From positions 62,001-126,000 of the forward strand of contig JBBADV010000005.1 of NCBI GenBank assembly GCA_041656295.1: a stretch of DNA of 64,000 bases, given 5' to 3'. Made by a program: the position numbers and the translations under genes. Shown here piece after piece: positions 8,252 to 17,400 of the stretch. Below the pieces are notes generated by a model. It was given only the letters and a program-made list of their open reading frames with translations. It did no database searches and was not told the origin of the DNA. Positions within the stretch are counted from its first letter, which is position 1. Each line of letters opens with the position of its first letter. This stretch comes from Kiritimatiellales bacterium. Lineage in GTDB: Bacteria; Verrucomicrobiota; Kiritimatiellia; Kiritimatiellales; Tichowtungiaceae.

Positions 8252-10281
8252 CTTTCCAATACCGTAACGGAATACAGCGGCGCGGTAAAGTTTTGTTCCG
8301 CCGGCGCGGCGGCGGACGGCTCGGTGGAGAGCAGCAGTTTCCAGCGGCCTGCCGGCAGTTTAAAGCGCGGCTCAAGATCGGTATTATTCACAATGATGCA
8401 CAGTTTGTTTTTCCCGCCGGCAATCATGCCGACAATCCGGTCAGTGTCCCAGTAAATGCTGTGTCCATCCGGCGCGATCCATTTCAGGCTGCGATCGGTG
8501 TAGAATTTGCCGGCGCGCAGTACCGCATATTTCTTGCGCAGTGCAATCAGTTGTTTAGTGAAATCCAGCAGCTCCCGGTTTTTCTTCGCGAGCGACCAGT
8601 CGATCCACGAAATTTCGTTATCCTGACAATAGGCGTTGTTATTACCCCGTTGTGTACGCCCGAATTCATCGCCGGCAACGAGCATCGGTACGCCGCGCGC
8701 CAGAAAAAGAGACGCGAGCATATTTTTCTGCTGCTTTAAGCGGCGTGCGTTTATTCCGGCGTTATTCGCCGGACCTTCAACTCCGAAATTATAGCTGTCG
8801 TTATTATTCTCACCGTCGCGGTTTCCTTCACCGTTGGCTTCGTTGTGCTTGCCGGAATAGGAGACGAGATCGGCGAGCGTAAAGCCGTCATGTGCTGTGA
8901 TAAAATTAATACTTTTCAGCGGCGAATTCCCGGCAGGCTGATACAGATCGGAACTGCCGGCCAGCCGTGTGGCGAGCACACCGACGGCATCGTTACCGTT
9001 CCAGAACCGGCGCACGTCGTCGCGATAACGCCCGTTCCACTCTGAAAAGCGCCGGCCGGGGAAACTGCCGACCTGATAGGCGCCGGCAGCGTCCCACGCT
9101 TCCGCAATCAGTTTTACGTTTTTTAACGCCGGTTCATTTTCGATCGCCTGAATCACCGGCGGCGAATCCAGCATCCCGCCGGTTTCATCGCGACAAAAAA
9201 TGCTGGCGAGGTCGAAACGGAATCCGTCGACGTGCATCTCGGTTACCCAGTATTTCAGTGAATCAACAATCAGCTGCGTTGCGACCGGATGATTGCAGTT
9301 GAACGTATTGCCGGTGCCGGTCCAGTTGCTGTAGTTCCCGGCGGAATCGATAATATAATAGGCCTGTTCGTCAAGATTACGGAAACTGTACACCGGTCCG
9401 TTAAAACCGTTTTCAGCTGTGTGATTATATACCACGTCAAGAAACACTTCGATGCCGGCGCGATGCAGCGCTTTCACCAGCGTTTTAAATTCAGTCACTG
9501 CCGCACCGGGTTCGCGCGACGACGCATAACGGCTGTTCGGCGCAAAAAATCCGAGTGTGCTGTAGCCCCAGAAATTGAGCAGCGGCGCACGCGGTCCTTT
9601 TTCGAACATATATTCCAGTTCGTTAAATTCAAATACCGGCAGAAATTCCACCGCTGTGATGCCGAGCTCTTTAAGGTACGGAATTTTTACAATAAAATCG
9701 AGATAGGTTCCGCCGCGCACCGGATCAGCGGAATTTTTGGTGAAGCCGCGCAGGTGCGCTTCGTAAATGATGGTTTTTGCGAGCGGTGTGTCCGGCCGCC
9801 GTTCGCCGCGCCAGTTGAATGAACTGTCAACGACCACGCTTTTCGGAAAATGTTTGCCTGTGCGGATCCTGCCGCCGTGGATTGGCGCAATGCCGGCGCG
9901 CTCGCCCCAGCCGCGTGAGAAGTGCACAGCACGCGCATACGGATCAAGCAGCCACTGTTCCGGTACGGCGTCGGTTTTATAAAGATAAAGCGTACCGGCA
10001 CCGGCGCCGGCAATAAAAATCCGGCGCAAATTCCCGGCCCGCTCTGTGATCTCAATCGTCTGCGCCGGCGCTTCAGCGTCCGGTGAATCGAACAGCAGCA
10101 GCCAGATGCGGTTGGCGGTGCTGTGCACAATAAATTCTGTGCCGCCTTTCAAAACTGTCACACCGGGTTTCATAACGTTGGAATAATGAAATAATGCAAA
10201 CAAAGCTTCCAGTCTCATTTTAAGTTCCGGCGGAATGAAGCCGGAAGTTTCATCTGCGTTACAGAATTTTTCAAAGCCCAT
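8245..10281 (-). CDS. glgX: Glycogen debranching enzyme / isoamylase (GH13)
   Basis: Hydrolyses alpha-1,6 branches of glycogen or limit dextrins. The 678-residue protein has an N-terminal CBM48-like sandwich (about 40-160) and a GH13 barrel with YEAHLRGFT, DVVYNHT, DGFRFDLAS (nucleophile Asp357), LIAEAWD (acid/base Glu394) and TAHDGFTLADL (Asp464). The KHNEANGEGNRDGENNNDSYNFGVEGP segment is typical of the GlgX/isoamylase subfamily. The ATG at 10281 is used; a later Met (10173) is possible because the first 36 residues have no clear domain. The stop codon lies in an inverted repeat. It begins 30 bases after coaB and may be part of the same transcript. Confidence 0.92.
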   Translation of the reverse strand: MGFEKFCNADETSGFIPPELKMRLEALFALFHYSNVMKPGVTVLKGGTEFIVHSTANRIWLLLFDSPDAEAPAQTIEITERAGNLRRIFIAGAGAGTLYLYKTDAVPEQWLLDPYARAVHFSRGWGERAGIAPIHGGRIRTGKHFPKSVVVDSSFNWRGERRPDTPLAKTIIYEAHLRGFTKNSADPVRGGTYLDFIVKIPYLKELGITAVEFLPVFEFNELEYMFEKGPRAPLLNFWGYSTLGFFAPNSRYASSREPGAAVTEFKTLVKALHRAGIEVFLDVVYNHTAENGFNGPVYSFRNLDEQAYYIIDSAGNYSNWTGTGNTFNCNHPVATQLIVDSLKYWVTEMHVDGFRFDLASIFCRDETGGMLDSPPVIQAIENEPALKNVKLIAEAWDAAGAYQVGSFPGRRFSEWNGRYRDDVRRFWNGNDAVGVLATRLAGSSDLYQPAGNSPLKSINFITAHDGFTLADLVSYSGKHNEANGEGNRDGENNNDSYNFGVEGPANNAGINARRLKQQKNMLASLFLARGVPMLVAGDEFGRTQRGNNNAYCQDNEISWIDWSLAKKNRELLDFTKQLIALRKKYAVLRAGKFYTDRSLKWIAPDGHSIYWDTDRIVGMIAGGKNKLCIIVNNTDLEPRFKLPAGRWKLLLSTEPSAAAPAEQNFTAPLYSVTVLERK

Positions 10282-10311
10282 ATCTGCGCCGCTTCGGCAG
10301 ATTCGAGCCGA

Positions 10312-10956
10312 TCACATCTGCGCAATCACCTTCTTGAAAATTTTCCCGGCGCAGGCCGCTTTATTTATGAGTCCCCACGGTTCGGTGCCGGAAGAATCAA
10401 TCCACGTAAACATTCCGTTTTCAGCGCCGAGTGTTGCCGGCGTATTCAGCACGATGCCGTCGAGGTGTTTAGAAATCAGTTTTTCGCGCGCGAGTTTTTC
10501 ACCGTCGTGTGTTTGCAGTGCAAATCCGATTGCTGTTTGCGCCGGCGTTTTTCCGGCACACAATATCGCGGCGATGTCGGGCGTTGGTGTCAGTTCAATC
10601 GCAAAGCCGGTGCCGGTTTTCGGCAGTTTTTCGGCGAATTTTTGCGCCGGTTGAAAATCGGCAACGGCGGCGGCAAATAGAATGAGATTTGCACTCGAAA
10701 ATTTTTCCTGCGCGGCAGCAAGCATCTCTCCGGCGGATGTAACATTAGAAATGGAGAAACGCGACGAGGGCGTCGCGTCTACTTTGGGCAGATTATTTTC
10801 CGGTACCGGACCGGAAATAAAGTCTACATGCAGCCCGCGCTTCAGTGCTTCTTCTGCGAGTGCTTTACCCATTTTGCCGGAACTGGCGTTGCCGATAAAG
10901 CGCACCGGATCAAAATATTCATGCGTCGGACCGGAAAGAATCAGGACAGTTTTCAT
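10312..10956 (-). CDS. coaB: Phosphopantothenate-cysteine ligase (stand-alone CoaB)
   Basis: Joins 4'-phosphopantothenate to cysteine in CoA biosynthesis. The 214-residue protein starts KTVLILSGPTHEYFDPVRFI with the GNASSGKMG motif (about 22-30) and has LFAAAVADFQP and GFALQTHDGE. In most bacteria CoaB is fused behind CoaC in one Dfp polypeptide. Here the ATG at 10956 overlaps the coaC stop in an ATGA junction, so the two are separate but translationally coupled. The longer open frame upstream only reads through coaC and is not used. A short palindromic repeat (10759-10782) is embedded in frame, adding roughly nine residues (KVDATPSSRF region) in a surface loop. Confidence 0.92.
   Translation of the reverse strand: MKTVLILSGPTHEYFDPVRFIGNASSGKMGKALAEEALKRGLHVDFISGPVPENNLPKVDATPSSRFSISNVTSAGEMLAAAQEKFSSANLILFAAAVADFQPAQKFAEKLPKTGTGFAIELTPTPDIAAILCAGKTPAQTAIGFALQTHDGEKLAREKLISKHLDGIVLNTPATLGAENGMFTWIDSSGTEPWGLINKAACAGKIFKKVIAQM
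10759..10782. repeat. Palindromic hairpin repeat inside coaB
   Basis: ACGCGACG and CGTCGCGT form a perfect 8-bp stem around AGGG. The 24-base segment is identical to 28419-28442 in an intergenic gap. Related copies lie at 7038-7063 and, reversed, at 50361-50384. The 50361 copy differs by two paired changes (A-T to G-C) that preserve the stem. Confidence 0.75.
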
Positions 10957-11501
10957 GCGAGCGCCCGGTGAATCGCGGCGAGAATTTCTTCCGGTTCGCT
11001 CATTCGTCCGGCACCGGAACTGCCGCACGCCGCGCGGCCTGCACCCGGACCGATGCGCTGCCAGCCGAACGCTTCGAGCGTTGTAACATTTTTTTGCACC
11101 GCCGGATTCTCCCACATGTGCGCATTCATCGCCGGACAGAACATTTTCACGCATGCCTTGCTGAGCGACAGCGCGGCGGCAGCGACAATATTATCGCCGC
11201 AGCCATGCGCTATTTTTGCAATCGTGTTGGCTGTTGCCGGCATCAGCGCAAACAGATCCGCCGTGGTTGACGGATAGAGGTGCGGAAACAGCCGGCCTTT
11301 GTCCGCCGGATTTTCCGTAAACAGTTCGGTGCGGACTTCTTTTTGCGACAGCGCTGCGAAGGTGAGCGGCGCAACAAATTTACAGGCCGCCGGAGTCATG
11401 GCAACCTGTACATCATGTCCCGCCTGTTTTAAGGCACTGACAACGGACGCGGCTTTGTATGCCGCAATTCCGCCGCTGACTCCGATCAGAATTTTTTTCA
11501 T
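10953..11501 (-). CDS. coaC: Phosphopantothenoylcysteine decarboxylase (stand-alone CoaC)
   Basis: Decarboxylates 4'-phosphopantothenoylcysteine using FMN. The 182-residue flavoprotein has GVSGGIAAYKA at the N-terminus, the FMN-contact LMPATANTIAKIAHG, the active-site PAMNAHMW motif (123-130) and the substrate flap cysteine in AACGSSGAGRM (Cys159). It ends with the coaB start codon overlapping its stop, and its own ATG overlaps the frr stop by one base (TGATG). Order frr-coaC-coaB indicates one operon. Confidence 0.94.
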   Translation of the reverse strand: MKKILIGVSGGIAAYKAASVVSALKQAGHDVQVAMTPAACKFVAPLTFAALSQKEVRTELFTENPADKGRLFPHLYPSTTADLFALMPATANTIAKIAHGCGDNIVAAAALSLSKACVKMFCPAMNAHMWENPAVQKNVTTLEAFGWQRIGPGAGRAACGSSGAGRMSEPEEILAAIHRALA

Positions 11502-12064
11502 CAGACTTCCATCAGTTCTTTTTCTTTGGCGGTGAACAGCGCGTCCATCCTGCTGATATGCGCATCCGTCAGTTTTTGAGTTTCATCAAGGCTTCCTGCC
11601 AGATCGTCTTCGGTAATTTTACCGCTTTTCTCCAGCGCCTTGAGCTGATCGTTCGCTTCGCGCCGGATGTTGCGCACGGCGACGCGCTGCTCTTCTGTGG
11701 TACGCGAAGCAACTTTGGTCAGATCTTTCCGGCGCTCCTCACTGAGCTCCGGAATCGGCACGCGAATCAGCCGGCCGTCATTCAGCGGCGTAATGCCGAT
11801 GTTGGCGGCGATGATTGCTTTTTCAATCGCTCCAAGCGACGACGGATCGAACGGACTGATCGTAATCAGGCGCGGTTCCGGCGTAGCAATGTTGCTGATG
11901 TCGCGCAGACGGCTCGCCGAACCGTAATAATCCACTGTAATATTTTCCACCAGGCTCGGGCTCGCTTTGCCGGTACGCAGTCCGGCCAGGTCCTGCTGCA
12001 AAAATTCCACCGCTTTCCCCATCTTTTCTTCAGCGGCCAGTAAAACTTCTGTTGTCGTTTCCAT
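11501..12064 (-). CDS. frr: Ribosome recycling factor
   Basis: Splits post-termination ribosomes with EF-G. The 187-residue protein has the full family length and motifs: LRTGKASPSLVENITVDYYG, a hinge region, ITPLNDGRLIRVPIPELSEERRKDL and the C-terminal long helix. The start at 12064 has CGAAGGAG a few bases upstream. In many bacteria frr follows pyrH directly; here pyrH is upstream but the two are separated by about 930 bases of tandem repeat. Confidence 0.96.
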   Translation of the reverse strand: METTTEVLLAAEEKMGKAVEFLQQDLAGLRTGKASPSLVENITVDYYGSASRLRDISNIATPEPRLITISPFDPSSLGAIEKAIIAANIGITPLNDGRLIRVPIPELSEERRKDLTKVASRTTEEQRVAVRNIRREANDQLKALEKSGKITEDDLAGSLDETQKLTDAHISRMDALFTAKEKELMEV

Positions 12065-12160
12065 TTTTTACTCCTTCGTTCACTATAGAGTAACGCATAT
12101 TAATTTTTTTTGTAACCTCAATGAACGCAAAGTTGCGCGAAACTGTTTCCGTTCAAACGT

Positions 12161-13018
12161 GCGGCGCGCAAGGGACTGCGCGCCCTGCCGATTCCTTTTC
12201 GTGTTCCTCGTTACCTCTGTGTAAAATCCGTTTTCATCCGCGTTATCCGCGGTTCAACTAATGCGTCATCAGCGTACCGGTGCGGCGCGCAAGGGACTGC
12301 GCGCCCTGCCGATTCCTTTTCGTGCTCCTCGTTACCTCTGTGTAAAAATCCGTTTTCATCCGCGTTATCCGCGGTTCAAACTAATGCATCACAGCGTACC
12401 GGTGCGGCGCGCAAGGAACTGCGCGCCCTGCCGATTCCTTTTCGTGTTCCTCGTTACCTCTGTGTAAAAATCCGCTTTCATCCGCGTCATCTGCGGTTCA
12501 AACTAATGCGTCACCAGCGTACCGGTGCGGTGCGCAAGGGACCGCGCGCCCTGCCGATTCCTTTTCGTGTTCCTCATTACCTTTGTATAAAAATCCGCTT
12601 TCATCCGCGTTATCCGCGGTTCAAACTAATGCGTCACCAGCGTACCGGTGCGGCGCGCAAGGGACTGCGCGCCCTGCCGATTCCTTTTCGCGTTCCTCGT
12701 TACCTCTGTGTAAAAATCCGTTTTCACCCGCGTTATCCGCGGTTCAAACTAATGCGTCACCAGCGTACCGGTGCGGCGCGCAAGGGACTGCGCGCCCTGC
12801 CGATTCCTTTTCGTGCTCCTCGTTACTTCTGTATAAAAATCCGTTTTCATCCGCGTTATCCGCGGTTCAAGCTAATGCGTCACCAGCGTACCGGTGCGGC
12901 GCGCAAGGGACTGCGCGCCCTGCCAATTCCTTCTCGTGTTCCTCATTAGCTCTGTATAAAAATCCGTTTTCATCCGCGTTATCTGCGGTTCAACTAATGC
13001 GTCACCAGTGTACCGGTG
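12161..13018. repeat. Tandem array, 7 units of 121-123 bp, carrying copies of the pyrH 3' end
   Basis: Units start (at the GCGGCGCGCA core or its variant) at 12161, 12282, 12404, 12527, 12650, 12773 and 12896. Each contains a GC-rich hairpin (GGCGCGCA-AGGGAC-TGCGCGCC), a reverse CGGAT-type dispersed repeat arm, and a copy of the last codons of pyrH up to and including its stop. The bordering pyrH end itself forms the eighth, partial unit. The later period, 123, is a multiple of three, which leaves spurious open frames on the plus strand. The 12065-12160 stretch holds only the frr leader. Confidence 0.92.
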
Positions 13019-13704
13019 TTGTCGCCGCGGAATACGCGCAGCATCTCGCCTTCTTTAAAAAAGTTGAATACAACGATTGGAATATCGTTTTCCATGCAGA
13101 GTGAAAATGCGGCGGCGTCCATAATTTTCAACTGTTTGTTCAGCGCGTCGGCATACGTAATTTTATCGAACCGCGTGGCGGTTTTATCTTCGACCGGATC
13201 GGCGGTGTAAATGCCGTCAACCTTCGTTGCTTTCATCAGCACATCGGCGCCGATTTCGGATGCGCGCAATGCGGCGGCGCTGTCGGTGGTAAAATAGGGA
13301 TTGCCGGTGCCGCCGCCGAAAATCACCACGCGGCCTTTTTCAAGGTGGCGCATCGCTTTACGGCGGATAAACGGCTCCGCAACTTCCTGCATATTAATTG
13401 CCGTCATCACGCGCGTTTGAATGCCTTCGTTTTCGAGCGCCGACTGCAGCGCCAGTGAATTGATCACAGTCGCCAGCATACCCATGTGGTCGCCGGTCGT
13501 ACGGTCGGTTCCGCCTTTTTCACCCGCCAGACCGCGAAAAATATTTCCGCCGCCGACCACGACCGCGATTTCCGCGCCGGCTTTAATTAATTCTTTAAAC
13601 TGCCGTCCGATCGCTTCAAGGACTGCCGGGTCAATACTGAGACCTGTTTCCCGGTTCTGCAGCGCTTCGCCGCTGAGCTTCAATAAAATGCGTTTGTACT
13701 TCAT
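12994..13704 (-). CDS. pyrH: UMP kinase
   Basis: Phosphorylates UMP to UDP; a hexameric amino-acid-kinase-fold enzyme. The 236-residue protein begins MKYKRILLKLSGEAL and shows VVGGGNIFRGL, RTTGDHMGMLATVINSLAL, FGGGTGNPYFTTDSAAALRA and KATKVDGIYTADP. The start at 13704 is preceded by GAGAGGGA; the open frame extends 16 codons further upstream without a better site. The final codons (GDNTGTLVTH) and stop are the sequence copied seven times in the downstream tandem array. Confidence 0.95.
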   Translation of the reverse strand: MKYKRILLKLSGEALQNRETGLSIDPAVLEAIGRQFKELIKAGAEIAVVVGGGNIFRGLAGEKGGTDRTTGDHMGMLATVINSLALQSALENEGIQTRVMTAINMQEVAEPFIRRKAMRHLEKGRVVIFGGGTGNPYFTTDSAAALRASEIGADVLMKATKVDGIYTADPVEDKTATRFDKITYADALNKQLKIMDAAAFSLCMENDIPIVVFNFFKEGEMLRVFRGDNTGTLVTH

Positions 13705-13796
13705 TTCAATCCCTCTCAAGTTTCGAGGCGCACTATAAAAATGAACGGTCAACTATGAAAGATGAAAGTTGTGTAATGCGCGCCGGAGTTTTTTAA

Positions 13797-13987
13797 CCGC
13801 AGATATCACGGATGGAAACGAATCTTTACACGGAGACAAGAAAGACAGCGGAGAGTTTTTTGACAGGATGAACAAGATCAGCAGGATTTTTATTGGTGAG
13901 CTTTTATCCGTGTAAATTCTGTTCATCCCGTTAAAAAAATTCTTTTTCTTTGCCTATATCCGTTTATATCTGCGATATCCGTGGTTA
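13797..13987. repeat. Composite long palindrome of dispersed repeats
   Basis: The outer arms are a forward CGGAT-type repeat (about 13797-13840) and a reverse copy (about 13955-13987). Inside is a second nested inverted pair (GACAGGATGAACAAGATCAG... against ...AAATTCTGTTCATCCCGTT). The same two-layer architecture and related inner sequence occur at 30298-30473. A further copy of the inner motif (TTACAGGATTAACAGGATTT) is at 14071-14090. No gene is recognised in 13705-14287. Confidence 0.7.
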
Positions 13988-14287
13988 AAAACTTCGCGCG
14001 CCTTGCGAACTTCTGTTTGAAAAATTTAACCGGAAGATCGCAAAGGTCGCAAAATTTTATTTTGACGGAATTTACAGGATTAACAGGATTTCCTGCTGCA
14101 AATGAGCGCGGATTAATAGTTAACAGGGTTCCTTTCATGCTGTTTCGTGTTTCTTGCGGTTAATGCTCTCCATTTTCAGGCCTTGAATTTCCGGATCTTC
14201 AGCATCTCTGCGTTTGACACGTAGAATTTTAAAGACTAAAACCGCATTCAAATAAATATAGTTTTGCGTTAACGCGTAGAATTGCTT

Positions 14288-14417
14288 CATCTGAAATTAG
14301 CACTTTCAAGTTGGGAAGCGAGCTTGCGAGACGCGCCTGCGGCGCGGCTCCCTGTCTTGTGTTTCCCAACAGGGCGTGCTAACCCTCAGATGAGGCACGA
14401 ACATGGAGTTCGCGCCT
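14288..14417 (+). promoter_or_regulatory. Nested hairpin leader upstream of the Pmp-like gene
   Basis: Four stems are visible. CATCTGA (14288-14294) pairs with TCAGATG (14386-14392); TTAGCAC (14297-14303) with GTGCTAA (14376-14382); GTTGGGAA (14310-14317) with TTCCCAAC (14363-14370); CGCGCC (14332-14337) with GGCGCG (14341-14346). Immediately after, AGGCACGAAC and GTTCGCGCCT (14393-14417) form a further stem with one mismatch, followed by CTTTT. This could be a structured RNA leader with a terminator-like end, or a palindromic mobile repeat. Confidence 0.5.
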
Positions 14418-14476
14418 CTTTTGTTTTTCATGGCGCTAAAGGAGTGCGAATTCCTGAACATAAAAAAGGGAAGCAC

Positions 14477-17400
14477 ATGAAAAACGATAGCATAATCAAA
14501 ATCGCGTGGGGCAGTGTGATGTTGGCGGTCAGCGGATTGGCTCAGGAGCGCATTACGCTAAGTGACGGGGAAACAGTCAGCATCACCAATGTTACCTTTT
14601 TATCAAAATCGGCGGATTACGGCGGTGCGGTTTCAAATGAGAGCGGTGTGTTTTATATGACCGGCGGCGGATTTATCAACAATTCAGCCAAAAATCTCGG
14701 CGGTGCGGTTTACAGCACCGGCACAAACGCTTTGGTTGATCTGACGAATGTTTTCTTTTCAAACAATACCGCTACATATCGAGGAGGAGCAATTTTTAAT
14801 GCTACATCAAGTTCGTTGAATCTGTCAGACAGCATTTTTTTCGGCAATACTGCACGTTTGGGTGGAGCCATCGGAAACCGTGGTGAAGTAACAATATTAT
14901 CCAGCACATTTGATAGTAATTCCGCGGAAAATAATGCGGGTGCCATCCTGCAGACGGCGACAGGAACGCTTACGTTGTTAGACACAATTTTTAGAGGAAA
15001 TTCCGCCGCAATAAGTGGTGGAGCTATCGGGAATCTAAGAAGAGTGAATATTATAAGTAATCATTTTGAGAACAACTCGGCCAATAGCGGCGGTGCAATT
15101 CATAATAACTCTCTCCATGGAAACGCACATATAAATGTGACAAATACGTTTTTCCTTGAAAACAAATCTGCAGTGCATGGCGGTGCGATTTTTAATAACG
15201 GAATCTTCGGGTTAATTGACAGCCGGTTTGAGAACAATACAGCGCAGACAAATGGCGGTGCGATTTTTAATGTGCGGGTGCTCTACACCAATGAGATGAT
15301 ATTAACGGAAGGAGAAATTGCGTTAACAAATGTATTTTTCTCCGGCAATTCAGCTTCCGGTGCCGGCGGAGCGGTAGCAAACTGGTATATTGCCAAGATG
15401 ACCGGCGGGGCTTTCTCAAATAATGTTGCCGGAGGTAATGGCGGTGCATTTGTGAATGACAGCTGGAGTAATGCTGTAAATGGGCTGGTAAATAGCGGTG
15501 ATGCGAGTTTTGAAAATGTCCGGTTTGAGAATAATACAGCGAATAATGGCGGAGCCATTGAAAATCGCAGTATTTTAAACATATCCGGCGAAGGCTTTAT
15601 TAATAACTCCGCCGAAAATTTTGGCGGTGCCGTTAATAATTATAATGCAGATTCTTACGCTTTTCTGACAGATGTATTTTTTGCTGATAATGTAACTTCA
15701 AATCGCGGCGGCGCAATCTACAATATCGGCAATTTGGTGATAGAATCCGGTACTTTTTCCGGAAATTCTGCTCAAACGAATGGCGGTGCAATTTTCAATC
15801 ACGGAACGTTTGTCATAAAGTCGAGCGGATTTACGAATAATCACGCCGTTAATTCCGGCGGTGCAATCTTGAACAATATGACAGATTCCACGAATACATT
15901 GGAAAACAGCTTTTTTGTCGAAAATACTGCGAATGCGGGCGGCGCCATTTGGAATGCGCGCGCACTTGACATAACGGAAGCCTTATTTTCAAAAAACAGT
16001 GCTCGATTCCGTGGCGGGGCAGTTTTTAATTCCAACTCAAACGGTGTTTTAACGCTTGCAGATGTTCAGTTTCTAGGGAACACGGCAACCAATTCCGGCG
16101 GAGCTGTTTTTAATAATCAGGACGCAACTGCAATTGCAACAAACACTATATTTAACGGGAATGAAGTCAGTCGCGGGGACGGCGGTGCGATTTATAACAT
16201 TGGAAAATTTTATATCACGGATTCTTCGCTGATGAATAACACTGTATCAAATTATGGCGGTGCGGTTTATAACACCGGAACAAATGCAGTGATTGAAATA
16301 GCGAACAGTGATTTTACCGCTAATTCAGCCTTATGGGGTGGCGCCATTTTTAATACAAATAACGGGATTATTACCGCAACAAATACTATTTTTTCCGGAA
16401 ATTCTTCAAAAGGCTCCGGCGGGGCGATTCGTAACTATGGATTATTTGCCATGACCAATGGTTGTTTTACTAATAATTTGACGATAGGCAGAAATTACGG
16501 TGGGGCGATTTATAATGTCGGCACAAACGCTACAATAAATTTAACAAATGTCTCTTTTTATAATAATACGGGAGCATATGTCGGAGGAGCTATATATAGT
16601 GATAAAGGAAATCTTACGGCGTCAGGCGGTGAGTTTGTAAATAATCATGCAGATTTTGGCGGAGCTGTCATGAATGCATGCGGCTTATTTGTTCATGAAG
16701 GGACGGCAAATTTTTCAAAAATGTTATTTCTCGCAAATTCAGCAACAACCAATGGTGGTGCAATTTATAATTCTGGTGTGTTAAATATTTCCGAATGTAC
16801 GTTCGTTTCTAACTCAGCTTATTCGGGCGGAGCAATTTACGGTCTCCCGCAATCATCATCAAGTGAAGCCTGTATTATAAATCTACAAGATGTTTCTTTC
16901 TATGATAATATAGCAACAAATTCTGGCGGCGCAATTTTTGGAACAGGGAATGGTGTTTTTACCTTTGTTGTAAGCGAAAATAAGACAGCAGTATTTTCCG
17001 GCAACCGTGATAAAAACGGTGCAAATTCTGTTTTTCTGAATAGCGGATCAATAACGGTTGATACAGCACATGGTGGAATATTAGATATGCGTGACCCAAT
17101 GCGAGCTGCGAATTCGGCGGTATCGGTTACAAAAACCGGCGGCGGGCGCTGGAAACTTGGCGGGACGAATCATCTTTCCTCTGCAACGGTTTCATTGAAT
17201 GCCGGAACATTAGAATTATATTCAAGTGCAGTGCTCAATGTAAGTAATTTTTCCGGGCAGGCCGGCGCTGTGGTCACATTTAATTACCCGTCCAGAATTC
17301 AAATTGTCGATGAATTCTCCGGTAATGCCACCGTTGTATTAACTGGATATTCTCCGGCGGAAACCAATCTGCTGATCTCCGCAAAGTCGGAAGCCGTGGC

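Noticed and set aside
10957..11154. N-terminal extension of CoaB
   Set aside because: The extra 66 codons lie inside coaC in another frame, are Arg/Cys-rich and low in protein likeness. The ATGA overlap gives the family start.
12506..13104. Long plus-strand open frames (147 and 173 codons) with a repeating 41-residue pattern
   Set aside because: They are a by-product of the 123-bp tandem repeat, whose period is a multiple of three. They have no ribosome-binding site and change frame with unit-length drift, and the content is copied pyrH-end and repeat DNA.
14282..14476. N-terminal extension of the Pmp-like protein
   Set aside because: It reads through the nested hairpins. A signal peptide with a ribosome-binding site begins at 14477.
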